A stretch of DNA of 64,000 nt from Phaeobacter gallaeciensis (GTDB lineage Bacteria; Pseudomonadota; Alphaproteobacteria; Rhodobacterales; Rhodobacteraceae): NCBI RefSeq assembly GCF_001678945.1, contig NZ_CP015124.1, forward strand, positions 558,001 through 622,000, given 5' to 3'. Both the position numbers and the translations under genes were made by a program. Below are positions 17,377-26,825 of this stretch, piece by piece. How positions within the stretch are numbered: position 1 is the first letter of the stretch; each line of letters starts with the position of its first letter. Under the pieces are notes generated by a model. It was not told the DNA's origin, searched no databases, and saw only the letters and a program-made list of their open reading frames with translations.

Positions 17377-18732
17377 ATGACTTTTGACCGTTTCTCTCGT
17401 CTGGCGTCAATCCCGGCTCTGGTGTTTTGCCTGCTAGCCTATGCGGCGACGGCTGTGCAGGCGGCATCGATCACCCTGTTGCGGGACGCAGATGTGGAAC
17501 AGGCGCTGAACCGGCTTGCGGCGCCGGTTCTGCAGGCGGCGGGGCTCAATGCGCGGCGCACCAAAATCCTTGTGGTCAACGAGTCGAGCTACAACGCCTT
17601 TGTTTTGGATAGCCGAACGATTTTCGTGCATTACGGCCTGATCCTCAAGTCCGACAGCCCCGAGATGCTGCAGGCGGTTCTGGCCCATGAAGCAGCTCAT
17701 ATCGCAAACGGTCATCTGGCCCGGCGAATGCAGAACATGCGTTCGGCCGGAAGTGCCGCTGGGCTGGGCATGGCGCTGGCGGTTCTGGCCGCCGCTGCGG
17801 GCGCTGGCAGTGAGGCTTCGACCGGGATCGCGATCGGCACGCAAAGCTCTGCCCTGCGCGGCTTCCTGTCACACACCCGCGCCGAAGAGGCTTCGGCCGA
17901 CCGCTCGGCGGCGGGGTATCTGAGCCGCGCCGGCGTCAATCCGCAGGGGCTGGTTGATCTGCACCAGACCTTTGCCGGACAAGAAGTGCTGAGCGCCCAG
18001 CATCAGGACCCCTACATGCGCTCGCATCCACTCAGCCGCGACCGCATCCGCGCGGCGCAGGCCTATGTCGCCAGCCACGGCACCGACATCGCGACCGATC
18101 CAGAGGCCGAGTATTGGTTCGCCCGGCTGCGCGGCAAGCTGTCTGCCTTCGTCCGCTCTCCGAAGTGGACGCTGCGGCGCGCAGGCAGCGAGAGCCACAA
18201 GGATGTCCGGCTCATGCGGGAGGCGATCGCCTATCACCGGCTCAACAATCGCAAGAAGGCGCTGACCGCCATAAACGGCGCCATCGCGCTGCGCCCCAAG
18301 GATCCGTTTTATCACGATCTCAAAGGTCAGATCCTGATGGAAAACCGCGACTGGAATGCCGCGCTTTCCAGTTACGGGCAGGCGGTCGCGCTGGCCCCCT
18401 CGGACCCGCTTGTGCTGGCCAGTTATGGCCGGGCGCAGCTTGCTGCCGGGCAGCCCCGGGCCGCGCTCAAATCGCTGGAAAAATCCCGCGGCATCGATTT
18501 TCGCAACACGGTGCTGCTGCGGGACATGGCGCAGGCCTATGCCAAAACCAAACAGACCGGGCTTGCCGCGCTGGTGACAGCGGAACGCTATGCCCTGCAG
18601 GGGCGTCTGGACGACGCCGGTCTGCATGCCAAACGCGCCACCGCGCTTTTGCCCACCGGATCGCCAGCCTGGCGCCGGGCGCAGGACGTGCTGGTGGCCT
18701 ATGAGAAAACACAGAAAAGGAAACGAAAATGA
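17377..18732 (+). CDS. M48 family periplasmic metalloprotease with TPR repeats (BepA-like)
   Basis: 451 aa. Sec signal at residues 1-29 (ending AVQA). The zinc site is H104-E105-AA-H108 (LAHEAAHIANGHL), with the third-ligand Glu in RAEEASADRSAAGYL. The C-terminal half (about 260-450) has tetratricopeptide repeats (LNNRKKALTAINGAIALRPKD, NWNAALSSYGQAVALAPSD). Family members act in outer-membrane protein quality control. ATG 17377 has no clear ribosome site; in-frame ATGs at 17353 and 17356 inside the divergent aminotransferase start are alternatives. The stop overlaps the next gene (ATGA), implying translational coupling. Confidence 0.9.
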   Translation: MTFDRFSRLASIPALVFCLLAYAATAVQAASITLLRDADVEQALNRLAAPVLQAAGLNARRTKILVVNESSYNAFVLDSRTIFVHYGLILKSDSPEMLQAVLAHEAAHIANGHLARRMQNMRSAGSAAGLGMALAVLAAAAGAGSEASTGIAIGTQSSALRGFLSHTRAEEASADRSAAGYLSRAGVNPQGLVDLHQTFAGQEVLSAQHQDPYMRSHPLSRDRIRAAQAYVASHGTDIATDPEAEYWFARLRGKLSAFVRSPKWTLRRAGSESHKDVRLMREAIAYHRLNNRKKALTAINGAIALRPKDPFYHDLKGQILMENRDWNAALSSYGQAVALAPSDPLVLASYGRAQLAAGQPRAALKSLEKSRGIDFRNTVLLRDMAQAYAKTKQTGLAALVTAERYALQGRLDDAGLHAKRATALLPTGSPAWRRAQDVLVAYEKTQKRKRK

Positions 18733-19493
18733 TCCGTGTTACACGTGCAGCAACAGGTGCTGCCACTGCTCTTGCGCTGCTTGGCGCCCCCGCGCAGGCG
18801 CTGGACCTTTCGAACATGAGCGCCGCCGAACGCGAAGCCTTTGGCGTCCAGGTGCGGGAATACCTGATGGAAAACCCCGAGGTGATCCTTGAGGCCGTGA
18901 ACCTGCTGGAGCAACGTCAGGCCGCCGCCGAAGCCACCCGCGATCAGGCGCTGGTTGCCGACAACCTGCAGGAGTTGGAGAACGATGGCTATTCCTGGGT
19001 CGGCGGCAACCCCGAGGGCGACATCACCCTGGTCGAGTTCATGGACTATCGCTGTGGTTATTGCCGCCGCGCCGCGCCCGAGGTGGCAGAGCTGCTTGCC
19101 AAGGATGGTAACATCCGCTGGGTGGTGAAGGAATTCCCGATCCTGGGCGAAGCCTCGGTGCTGTCGTCGCGCTTTGCTGTTGCAACCAAACAGCTGGCTG
19201 GCGGCGATGCGTACAAATCCGTGCACGAAGCCCTGATGGAGATGACCGGCGAGCCGGGGGAAGTCGCCCTGCGCCGTCTGGCGGATGGTCTGGATCTGGA
19301 TGCCGACGCCATCCTCGCCCATATGGATTCCGAGGACGTCACCCGCGAATTGCGCCAGACCCGCGATCTGGCCCAACGTCTGTCGATCTCCGGCACGCCC
19401 ACATTTGTTCTGGGCGGTGAACTGCTGCGCGGCTACCTGCCTGCTGATCAGATGGAAGTCCTGGTGGCAGAGAACCGCAAGAACCGCGGCTGA
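18729..19493 (+). CDS. DsbA family thiol-disulfide oxidoreductase
   Basis: 254 aa periplasmic thioredoxin-fold protein. Signal peptide to about residue 24 (GAPAQA). An N-terminal helical region with a trimerisation-like segment (VREYLMENPEVILEAVNLLEQRQAAAE) precedes the DsbA domain, as in ScsC and related disulfide isomerases. The active site is C109-G-Y-C112; the cis-Pro loop is SGTPTF. It overlaps the M48 protease by 4 bp and is probably cotranslated, fitting a joint role in envelope protein folding. It is followed by a strong terminator. Confidence 0.93.
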   Translation: MIRVTRAATGAATALALLGAPAQALDLSNMSAAEREAFGVQVREYLMENPEVILEAVNLLEQRQAAAEATRDQALVADNLQELENDGYSWVGGNPEGDITLVEFMDYRCGYCRRAAPEVAELLAKDGNIRWVVKEFPILGEASVLSSRFAVATKQLAGGDAYKSVHEALMEMTGEPGEVALRRLADGLDLDADAILAHMDSEDVTRELRQTRDLAQRLSISGTPTFVLGGELLRGYLPADQMEVLVAENRKNRG

Positions 19494-19533
19494 CCCGCGC
19501 TGCGACCGCAGCCCGAGAAACGCACTGAAACGC

Positions 19534-19563
19534 AAAACGGGGCGCCCTTGGCGCCCCGTTTTT
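19534..19563. terminator. Bidirectional intrinsic terminator
   Basis: AAAACGGGGCGCC at 19534-19546 pairs with GGCGCCCCGTTTT at 19550-19562 around CTT. It lies 40 bp after the DsbA-like gene and 39 bp after the stop of convergent ispG, so it can serve both. Confidence 0.85.
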
Positions 19564-19601
19564 GTTGGACCTGCATGTAGCACCGGTATGGGGCCGTCTG
19601 C

Positions 19602-20726
19602 TTATTCTGCGGCGGCTGCCTCAGCCGCGTTGATTTCTGCAGCCTTTTGTTCGACCTGTTCGACGATATGGTCGACCATCTCTTCGTTGCTCATCTTGTG
19701 GCTGGCTTTGCCCGCGAGATAGACCATCCCGGCCCCAGCCCCGCCGCCGGTAAAACCGACATCCGTCATCAGCGCCTCACCCGGCCCGTTCACAACGCAG
19801 CCGATGATAGACAGGCTCATCGGTGTATGGATATGGGCCAGTCGCTCTTCGAGCGCTTCCACCGTCTTGATCACGTCGAACCCCTGCCGCGCGCAGGAGG
19901 GGCAGGAGATGATATTGACGCCCCGGTGGCGCAAGCCCAGAGATTTCAGGATCTCAAAGCCGACCTTCACCTCTTCGACCGGATCGGCAGAGAGGCTGAC
20001 GCGCAGCGTATCGCCAATGCCCATCCACAAAAGCTGCCCCAGACCGATGGCCGATTTGATGGTCCCGGAGACAAAGCCCCCTGCCTCGGTAATCCCAAGG
20101 TGGATCGGCGCATCCGTCGCCTCGGCCAGTTGCTGATAAGCGGCTGCCGACATGAAGACATCAGAGGCCTTCACCGAAATTTTGAACTCGTGGAAATCGT
20201 GATCCTGCAGGATGCGGATATGATCGAGACCGCTTTCGACCATCGCTTCGGGGCAAGGCTCACCGTATTTGTCGAGCAGGTGCTTTTCCAGCGAACCGGC
20301 GTTGACGCCAATCCGGATCGAACAATTGTGGTCGCGGGCGGCCTTGATCACTTCGGCGACGCGTTTTTCATCGCCGATATTGCCGGGATTGATGCGCAGA
20401 CAGGCGGCGCCTGCCTCGGCTGCCTCAATCCCGCGTTTGTAGTGGAAATGGATATCCGCAACGATGGGCACCGGGCTTTCGCGCACGATTTCCTTCAGCG
20501 CCTTGGACGAAGCCTCATCCGGGACCGAGACACGCACCAGATCCGCGCCCGCCTCCGCGGCGGCCTGCACCTGGGCGATGGTCGCAGCGACATCGGTGGT
20601 CAGCGTGTTGGTCATGGTCTGCACCGCGATGGGCGCATCCCCGCCAATCGGCACGTTCCCTACATGGATCTGGCGGCTCTTGCGGCGCTCGATATGGCGC
20701 CAGGGTCGAATGTGATTCAGCGACAT
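19602..20726 (-). CDS. ispG: 4-hydroxy-3-methylbut-2-enyl diphosphate synthase
   Basis: 374 aa [4Fe-4S] enzyme of the MEP isoprenoid pathway; converts MEcPP to HMBPP. N-terminal TIM barrel ([48 protein letters not shown]). The cluster ligands are the two Cys of [12 protein letters not shown] and the Cys of [12 protein letters not shown]. The last 25 residues are Ala/Glu-rich. It follows the RodZ-like gene on the same strand with a 103-bp gap, a common gene pair in alphaproteobacteria. Confidence 0.96.
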   Translation of the reverse strand: MSLNHIRPWRHIERRKSRQIHVGNVPIGGDAPIAVQTMTNTLTTDVAATIAQVQAAAEAGADLVRVSVPDEASSKALKEIVRESPVPIVADIHFHYKRGIEAAEAGAACLRINPGNIGDEKRVAEVIKAARDHNCSIRIGVNAGSLEKHLLDKYGEPCPEAMVESGLDHIRILQDHDFHEFKISVKASDVFMSAAAYQQLAEATDAPIHLGITEAGGFVSGTIKSAIGLGQLLWMGIGDTLRVSLSADPVEEVKVGFEILKSLGLRHRGVNIISCPSCARQGFDVIKTVEALEERLAHIHTPMSLSIIGCVVNGPGEALMTDVGFTGGGAGAGMVYLAGKASHKMSNEEMVDHIVEQVEQKAAEINAAEAAAAE

Positions 20727-20829
20727 GCGGTCCGTCCCCTATGGTCCTGCTGCTCAGCCGGTAGATACGTGCTGCGGGCCGCGTCTGCAATGGCAGGCGC
20801 GGTCAGACACAGTAAAAGCGGAAAAAGGA

Positions 20830-22041
20830 TCAGTCCTGCGCGCTGTCGACCTGCAGCTGCGCCACCAGGGTCGCAAGGGCGCGGTTGCGGTCATCCTCAA
20901 GATCGGCAACCTCGAACCGGCCCGAAATCGCATCCGGGGACAGATCGACATTCTTGGTCACCCGTCCACGCTGGCCCACGGGACCAAAATGCTGTCCATT
21001 GACGGCAAAATAGATGCCGCTGCTTTCCCCGGTCTTCAGGGTCGGTGCAACTTCGGTCAGGGGAATCTCGAACCGATCGCCCGGTTCCATGATCCCTTCG
21101 AAGATGACGCTGCCATCCGCGGCGGTCACCTCGACCCATGCCGGACGTACGGCAAGCATTTCCGCGCTTGGCGCCACCTCTTCGACAACCTGCGGTACCG
21201 TCAGCTGCTGCCCGGCGATGTCCGCAGGCAGGCTGGCCTCCGCCAGTTGGATGGAGGGCAGATCGGGTTCGGCAAAGTTGCCAAAGGTGCGCGGATCAAG
21301 CGTTGCAATCGGCGCGTCCCGGGCTTCGAGAACCGGAACATCCAGCGCCTGAGGGCGATAGAGCCGGTCCAGAGCCGCTGCCGCAGGATCCGTATCCGCA
21401 TTCGCCAGGTTCAGCTGCGCGCCTTCCAGCGGGTCCACATCCGCCAGCACAAGCGGCGTTTGATCGACCGGTGCGAACTGCACCTGCTGCACTTCTTTCA
21501 GGATGCTCCAGCCGCCGTAGCCGATGCCAGTGATCAGCGCCGCCAGCACCATCAGCGATCCGATGGCGCGTGGCTCCACATGACTGAACAGACCACCCGC
21601 AGAGGGGGCAAAGGGCGTGTTGGGCGAGGTGAACGGATCGCTGCCCAGCCCACTCGCATTTGCCGCTTGTGCACCGGGTGCAGCCTTTGCCTTACGCACC
21701 GAAGCCTCGGCCGACATGCCGTGGGCAACCGTAAAGCCGCTTTCACGGCAGAAGGTTTCAAACGCCTCTTCGGGATCCATGTTCAGATAGCGCGCGTAAG
21801 AGCGCACATACCCGGCGATGAAGCCGGGCGTGTCAAAAACTGAAGGATCGGAATTTTCAATCGCAGCGATGTAAGACGCCTTGATGCGCAACTCTCGTTG
21901 CACATCAAGCAGGGATTTCCCCATGGTTGCGCGCTCGCCGCGCATCATGTCGCCAAGCCGCAGCTCAAAGTCGTCAAAACTTTTGGGCGCGGATGGCTCA
22001 CCCTGCTCTTTTGATTTGCGCTGAGTAAGGCGCCCGATCAT
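20830..22041 (-). CDS. RodZ-like helix-turn-helix membrane protein (DUF4115)
   Basis: 403 aa. Cytoplasmic HTH_25 domain at about 25-115 (FELRLGDMMRGERATMGKSLLDVQRELRIKASYIAAIENSD, FIAGYVRSYARYLNMDPEEAF). One transmembrane helix near residues 160-178 is followed by a periplasmic linker and a C-terminal DUF4115 domain (WVEVTAADGSVIFEGIMEPGDRFEIPLTEVAPTLKTGESSGIYFAVNGQHFGPVG). This is the RodZ layout; RodZ links MreB to the membrane and controls cell shape. It is followed by ispG. Confidence 0.9.
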   Translation of the reverse strand: MIGRLTQRKSKEQGEPSAPKSFDDFELRLGDMMRGERATMGKSLLDVQRELRIKASYIAAIENSDPSVFDTPGFIAGYVRSYARYLNMDPEEAFETFCRESGFTVAHGMSAEASVRKAKAAPGAQAANASGLGSDPFTSPNTPFAPSAGGLFSHVEPRAIGSLMVLAALITGIGYGGWSILKEVQQVQFAPVDQTPLVLADVDPLEGAQLNLANADTDPAAAALDRLYRPQALDVPVLEARDAPIATLDPRTFGNFAEPDLPSIQLAEASLPADIAGQQLTVPQVVEEVAPSAEMLAVRPAWVEVTAADGSVIFEGIMEPGDRFEIPLTEVAPTLKTGESSGIYFAVNGQHFGPVGQRGRVTKNVDLSPDAISGRFEVADLEDDRNRALATLVAQLQVDSAQD

Positions 22042-22170
22042 GCCTGATGTCCCATCTTTACCTGCCGCAACCGGATTTTGATGTCTGCAGAATCACCCTA
22101 ACGACTCAAGCTGACCAATCCGTTGATGAAACGATAACACACTCAACAGTTTTGAACACAGAACTGTGCA

Positions 22171-23406
22171 CTACCCGGCCAATTCGGCGCGATTCAGCGC
22201 ACAATGCGACCAAAGACCGTCCATTGCCTTGACCAAAGCGTCGATTTCCAGCGGTCCATGCACCGGCGACGGGGTAAACCGCAGCCGTTCGGTGCCGCGC
22301 GGGACTGTGGGGAAGTTGATCGGCTGAACGTAAATGCCGAAATCCGACAGCAGCATATCGCTCAACTTCTTGGTGTGAACCGGGTCGCCGACGATAACCG
22401 GCACGATGTGGCTGCCGTGATCGATAATCGGCAGGCCCAGCCCCTTAAGGCGCATTTTCAGGATCTTTGCCTGTTCCTGATGCTTCTCGCGCAGCTCGGG
22501 CGCGGTCTTGAGGAAAGCCACCGAGGCCGCCGCCCCGGCTGCAACCGTCGGGGCCAGCGAGGTGGTGAAGATAAAGCCGGGTGCATAAGAGCGGATGGCG
22601 TCGCACATCTTGGCCGAAGCCGCGATATAACCACCCATCACGCCAAATGCCTTGGCCAGGGTTCCATTGATGATGTCGATACGGTCTGCCAGACCGTCAC
22701 GCTCAGCCACACCGCCGCCGCGCGAGCCGTACATCCCCACCGCATGCACTTCGTCGAGATAGGTCAACGCGCCAAATTCATCGGCCAGATCACAGATCTC
22801 TTCGATGGGACCGAAATCGCCATCCATGGAGTAAATCGATTCGAAGGCAATCAGCTTGGGCGCCTCCGGATCGTCTGCTTCCAGCAGTTCGCGCAGATGA
22901 GCCACGTCATTGTGGCGGAAGATGCGTTTTGCACCGCCGTTGCGGCGCACGCCTTCGATCATCGAAGCATGGTTCAGCGCATCGGAATAGATGATCAGAC
23001 CAGGGAACAGCTTGGGCAGGGTCGAAAGCGTTGCGTCATTGGCCACATAGGCCGAGGTGAACAGCAAGGATGCCTCCTTACCGTGCAGATCCGCCAGTTC
23101 GGCTTCAAGGCGTTTGTGATAGACGGTGGTGCCTGAGATGTTGCGGGTTCCGCCGGAGCCTGCGCCGGTTGCGTCGATCGCCTCGTGCATCGCGGCCAGA
23201 ACCACCGGGTGCTGCCCCATGCCAAGGTAATCGTTACCGCACCAGACGGTGATATCGCTTTCGCTGCCATCGGGACGGGTCCAGACCGCATGCGGGAACT
23301 GTCCGTTCTTCCGTTCAATATCGATGAAGGTCCGGTAGCGGCCTTCTTCGTGAAGGCTTTCAATCGCTGCGTCGAGTTTCGCGGTATAGTCCACCGGCAT
23401 CTCCAT
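22171..23406 (-). CDS. hemA: 5-aminolevulinate synthase
   Basis: Condenses glycine with succinyl-CoA to start haem and bacteriochlorophyll synthesis (Shemin pathway). 411 aa from ATG 23406; GTG 23394 ([11 protein letters not shown]), with GGAG 6 bp before it, fits the family N-terminus better. It has the PLP-enzyme motifs [52 protein letters not shown] and the Lys of [13 protein letters not shown]. The C-terminal HIVPVIVGD and [11 protein letters not shown] are typical. An FNR-like box sits 119-132 bp upstream, consistent with oxygen control. Confidence 0.96.
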   Translation of the reverse strand: MEMPVDYTAKLDAAIESLHEEGRYRTFIDIERKNGQFPHAVWTRPDGSESDITVWCGNDYLGMGQHPVVLAAMHEAIDATGAGSGGTRNISGTTVYHKRLEAELADLHGKEASLLFTSAYVANDATLSTLPKLFPGLIIYSDALNHASMIEGVRRNGGAKRIFRHNDVAHLRELLEADDPEAPKLIAFESIYSMDGDFGPIEEICDLADEFGALTYLDEVHAVGMYGSRGGGVAERDGLADRIDIINGTLAKAFGVMGGYIAASAKMCDAIRSYAPGFIFTTSLAPTVAAGAAASVAFLKTAPELREKHQEQAKILKMRLKGLGLPIIDHGSHIVPVIVGDPVHTKKLSDMLLSDFGIYVQPINFPTVPRGTERLRFTPSPVHGPLEIDALVKAMDGLWSHCALNRAELAG

Positions 23407-23779
23407 AGCTGTAAGTCTGGCACCCAGGGCGCTGGCGCGAAGGCAGTCCCATTCACATTTATGAATAACTACCCTAGACGCCGATTTTGATCAACTGCTT
23501 ACGCAAAAGGCATGTTGCGCAACATTGATGCAGGTCAAATAGACCTAAGCAACTGAGCCCACAACCCGGCGCGGGCGGCTATTTCCTGACAATTGCGTGG
23601 CCCGCGGCGCTGAAAGGCGCCGGTCATAGAGGATCGGAAACTTTGGAAAATACCTGCATGGACAGCCGGCTATGGCGGTTCATCCCCTCGTCCAGCTTCC
23701 CCACTGGCGCCTCTTTGACGGCGCTGCTACGGTCCGCGACAAATCATCACAAACCATAATCAGAACGCAGGAGTGAGAC
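23407..23779. other. Divergent promoter region of hemA and the M20 peptidase gene
   Basis: 373 bp without a gene. It holds the palindrome ATGTTGCGCAACAT at 23512-23525 and the FNR-like box at 23525-23538 on the hemA side. GCAGGAG directly before 23780 is the ribosome site of the peptidase gene. No small reading frame or RNA gene was recognised. Confidence 0.7.
23525..23538 (-). promoter_or_regulatory. FNR/FnrL-like box upstream of hemA
   Basis: TTGATGCAGGTCAA fits the FNR consensus TTGATNNNNATCAA with one mismatch in the right arm. Photosynthetic relatives regulate hemA through FnrL, so the position is meaningful. A 14-bp perfect palindrome ATGTTGCGCAACAT (23512-23525) abuts it. Confidence 0.6.
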
Positions 23780-25171
23780 ATGTCATTGAATGAAGTGCTG
23801 GACCGGATCGACGCCGATGTGAACGCAGCAACGGACCGGCTGCTGGATCTGCTGCGGATCCAGTCCGTCTCGACCGACCCGGCCTACAAGGCAGAATGCG
23901 AAAAGGCGGCTGACTGGCTGGTGGCAGATCTCAAATCCATCGGCATCGACGCCGAAAAGCGCGTAACCCCCGGCCACCCTATGGTGGTGGGCCACGTGGG
24001 GCAGGAAAACAAGGACGCGCCGCATGTCCTGTTCTACGGCCACTATGACGTGCAGCCGGTCGATCCGCTGAACCTGTGGAAGACACCGCCGTTCGAACCG
24101 CAACTGGAAGAGACCGAAAACGGCACCGTCATCCGGGGCCGCGGCGCCTCGGACGACAAGGGGCAGTTGATGACCTTTGTCGAGGCCTGCCGCGCCTGGC
24201 AGGCGATCCACGGCTCCCTGCCCTGCCGCATCACCTTCTTCTTCGAAGGCGAAGAGGAATCGGGGTCGCCCTCGCTGGTGCCCTTCATGAAAGAGCACGC
24301 CGAAGAACTGAAAGCCGATATTGCGCTGATCTGTGACACCTCCATGGTGTCGCGGGGCGTACCCTCCATCGCCTCGCAGCTGCGCGGCATGCTGAAGGAT
24401 GAATTCACCCTGGTCGGCCCGCGCATCGACCTGCATTCCGGCCACTATGGCGGCCCGGGCCTCAACCCGCTGCGCGAAATCAGCCGCATCGTCGCCTCCT
24501 TCTATGATGAGGAAACCGGCAAGATCGCCGTCGAAGGCTTCTATGAGGGTGTGAAAGAGGTGCCCGAGGACCAGATGCGCCAGTGGGAAGGCTGCGGCTT
24601 TGATGCAGACGACTACCTTGGCAACGCCGGTTACACCCAGGCCCATGGCGAAAAAGACCGCAGCATTCTGGAGCAGCAATGGGCGCGCCCGACGCTGGAA
24701 GTCAACGGCCTGTGGGGCGGCTACAACGGCGCCGGATCGAAAACCGTGATCCCGTCCGAGGCGCACTGCAAGATCACCTGCCGTCTGGTGGGGGATATGG
24801 ACCCCGACGCGCTGCGCCTGAAAATCCGCAAGCATATCGAAGACCGCCTGAAGCCCGACTGCAAGGTGGTCTGGGACAACGATCTGGAAGGATCGCGTGC
24901 TTCGGTGATGGATATCACCCGCCCCGAATTCACCGCCGCCCGCGGCGCGCTGAGCGACGAATGGGAGCGCGAAGCGGTTTTCTGCGGCATGGGCGGATCG
25001 ATCCCGATCGCGGGCTTTTTCAAATCCATCCTCGGCATGGAATCGATGCTGATCGGGTTTGCCAATGAAGATGACGCGATCCATTCCCCGAACGAGAAAT
25101 ACGACCTCAAGAGCTTTCACAAGGGTATCCGCTCCTGGGCGCGGGTTCTGGAGGCACTGACCCAGTCGTAA
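23780..25171 (+). CDS. M20 family metallo-dipeptidase
   Basis: 463 aa cytosolic peptidase of the carnosinase/DapE type. Di-zinc site residues: H88 in LFYGHYDVQP, D125 in GRGASDDKGQ, the catalytic Glu pair in EGEEESGSPS (158-160), Asp in ALICDTSMV and the late His in DAIHSPNEKYD. The dimerisation lid (about 205-330) has RIDLHSGHYGGPGLNPL. Members cleave dipeptides with broad specificity. It starts at ATG 23780 behind GCAGGAGTGAGAC. An alpha/beta hydrolase follows 100 bp downstream. Confidence 0.94.
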   Translation: MSLNEVLDRIDADVNAATDRLLDLLRIQSVSTDPAYKAECEKAADWLVADLKSIGIDAEKRVTPGHPMVVGHVGQENKDAPHVLFYGHYDVQPVDPLNLWKTPPFEPQLEETENGTVIRGRGASDDKGQLMTFVEACRAWQAIHGSLPCRITFFFEGEEESGSPSLVPFMKEHAEELKADIALICDTSMVSRGVPSIASQLRGMLKDEFTLVGPRIDLHSGHYGGPGLNPLREISRIVASFYDEETGKIAVEGFYEGVKEVPEDQMRQWEGCGFDADDYLGNAGYTQAHGEKDRSILEQQWARPTLEVNGLWGGYNGAGSKTVIPSEAHCKITCRLVGDMDPDALRLKIRKHIEDRLKPDCKVVWDNDLEGSRASVMDITRPEFTAARGALSDEWEREAVFCGMGGSIPIAGFFKSILGMESMLIGFANEDDAIHSPNEKYDLKSFHKGIRSWARVLEALTQS

Positions 25172-25271
25172 GCGGACAAGATAGGGGAGCGGCGGCTCCC
25201 CGCCATGCCCGGCCCTGTGGGCCGGGTATCTCTCATTCAGGGAAGTCACGCCACTCAGGGAGGTCAGGTTG

Positions 25272-26159
25272 ATGGCCACAGAAATCGAAACAGGTCGCGC
25301 CGAGGTGAACGGCCAGGCGATTGCCTACACCCACCAAGGCAGCGGACCTGCCGTTCTGCTGCTGCATGGGTTCCCGCAAACCCGCGCCATGTGGGATACC
25401 GTGGCACCACGCCTTGCCGAACAGTTTACCGTGGTGACCGCCGATCTGCGCGGATATGGCGACAGCAGCAAGCCAGACGACATGACCGCGATGAGCTTTC
25501 GCGAGATGGGCTCCGATCAGGTGGCGCTGATGCGTTCATTGGGCCATGAGAGCTTTCACCTCGTCGGCCATGACCGTGGCGCACGCACGGCGCATCGCAT
25601 GGCGCTTGATAGCCCAAACGCCATCGCTAGCCTAACGGTGATGGACATCGTCCCCACCCATCTACTGCTCGAAGACCTGCACCAAGAAGTCGCCCGCGCT
25701 TATTACCACTGGTTCTTTCTGGCGCAGCCCGCGCCCTTTCCCGAGCGGATGATCGGGGCGGACCCGGACTACTATTTTGAAAGCTGCCTGTTGGGCTGGG
25801 GCGGCGCGAGGCTGGAGGATTTCCCGGCCGAGGCGCTGGCGGCCTACCGCAAGAGCTGGCGTGATCCGGCCTGCATCCATGCGATGTGCAACGATTACCG
25901 CGCCGCAATCGATGTGGATTTCGCGCTAGATGCCGCTGATCTGAACTGTCAGGTCTCCTGCCCCGCGCTGGTCCTTTATGGCGCCACCGGCGCTATGGCG
26001 AAACAATACGATGTGGAGGCGACCTGGGCGCCCCGCCTAGCCAAAATGCGCGCTGCGGCCATTCCGGGCGGGCATTTCTTCGTGGACCAGCACCCATCGG
26101 AAACCGCGGAAGCGCTCCTGGACTTCTTAGTGAACAGCCAGCGTTCTGACATCCGGTGA
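25272..26159 (+). CDS. Alpha/beta hydrolase, probable fluoroacetate/haloacetate dehalogenase
   Basis: 295 aa. The nucleophile elbow is an Asp, not Ser: D101 in GHDRGARTAHRMALD, with R102 and R105 matching the carboxylate-binding arginines of fluoroacetate dehalogenases. The fluoride-pocket pair H146-W147 (YYHWFFLAQPAPFPE) and the catalytic H268 (IPGGHFFVDQHP) are also present, as are DLRGYGDSSKP and SLTVMDIVPTH. This is the full active-site set of the C-F cleaving family. ATG 25272 follows GGGAGG; an in-frame TTG at 25269 is less likely. Activity is inferred from residues, not tested. Confidence 0.85.
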   Translation: MATEIETGRAEVNGQAIAYTHQGSGPAVLLLHGFPQTRAMWDTVAPRLAEQFTVVTADLRGYGDSSKPDDMTAMSFREMGSDQVALMRSLGHESFHLVGHDRGARTAHRMALDSPNAIASLTVMDIVPTHLLLEDLHQEVARAYYHWFFLAQPAPFPERMIGADPDYYFESCLLGWGGARLEDFPAEALAAYRKSWRDPACIHAMCNDYRAAIDVDFALDAADLNCQVSCPALVLYGATGAMAKQYDVEATWAPRLAKMRAAAIPGGHFFVDQHPSETAEALLDFLVNSQRSDIR

Positions 26160-26249
26160 TCTTGGCACCGATGGTGTCGGCTACATGGGCACTGAGCCTC
26201 TGCAGGCTCTCCCAACCTTGGCCGATGATAGAAGGAAAATCGCGTCAGC

Positions 26250-26474
26250 CTACCCCTTGCGTGCGCGAAGGTCTCTTGCGGCCTTGAGCACCAACAGCAC
26301 CAAGGGGGCGCCGTGCATCAGCAGATCGAACCAGTCGAGGGCGCGCTGCAATTCGCCTGCAAACAGCATCCTGAGCTTTTCCCACAGGTGCGGTTCGGGG
26401 AAGAAAGGCGCCAGCCCCAGAAGCAGTGCGACAATGATCGCAGTCGTCCAGTCGATGGAATCCAGCAGTTTCAT
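26250..26474 (-). CDS. Small conserved membrane protein
   Basis: 74 aa with two hydrophobic segments (AIIVALLLGLAPFFPEP near 12-28 and FDLLMHGAPLVLLVLKAA near 49-66) joined by a short amphipathic stretch, HLWEKLRMLFAGELQRALDW. Similar short proteins occur next to other genes in roseobacters and are sometimes labelled RND transporter, for which there is no evidence here. The ribosome site is weak. It ends convergently with the dehalogenase gene. Confidence 0.65.
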   Translation of the reverse strand: MKLLDSIDWTTAIIVALLLGLAPFFPEPHLWEKLRMLFAGELQRALDWFDLLMHGAPLVLLVLKAARDLRARKG

Positions 26475-26515
26475 GACGCTCGCATCTGATCCTGATTTTT
26501 CTAGGAAAAAGGAAG

Positions 26516-26592
26516 TGGCGCGGTTGACGGGGCTCGAACCCGCGACCCCCGGCGTGACAGGCCGGTACTCTAACCAGCTGAGCTACAACCGC
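26516..26592 (-). tRNA. tRNA-Asp (GUC), copy 1
   Basis: 77 bases including an encoded CCA (TGG at 26516-26518 on the plus strand). The acceptor stem is GCGGTTG/CAACCGC and the anticodon loop CTGTCAC gives GUC. Confidence 0.95.
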
Positions 26593-26667
26593 GCATGGCC
26601 TATATAAGGCGTCCCGACCGGTCCCATTTCGGGAATTCCCATTGTCACATGGGACCAGACTTATGAG

Positions 26668-26744
26668 TGGCGCGGTTGACGGGGCTCGAACCCGCGACCC
26701 CCGGCGTGACAGGCCGGTACTCTAACCAGCTGAGCTACAACCGC
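26668..26744 (-). tRNA. tRNA-Asp (GUC), copy 2
   Basis: Identical to copy 1, including the encoded CCA. The 75-bp spacer to copy 1 is not repeated elsewhere in the array. Confidence 0.95.
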
Positions 26745-26825
26745 GCATGGATCTCATATCATCTGCCTTTCGGCATCCCCCATCCGGAGCGGACCCTGGT
26801 ATTGCCCAAGGCGGGCAGGCAGCAG

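Noticed and set aside
23783-25279. 498-codon open frame antisense to the M20 peptidase
   Set aside because: Shadow of the peptidase gene, with no recognisable motifs and no ribosome site.
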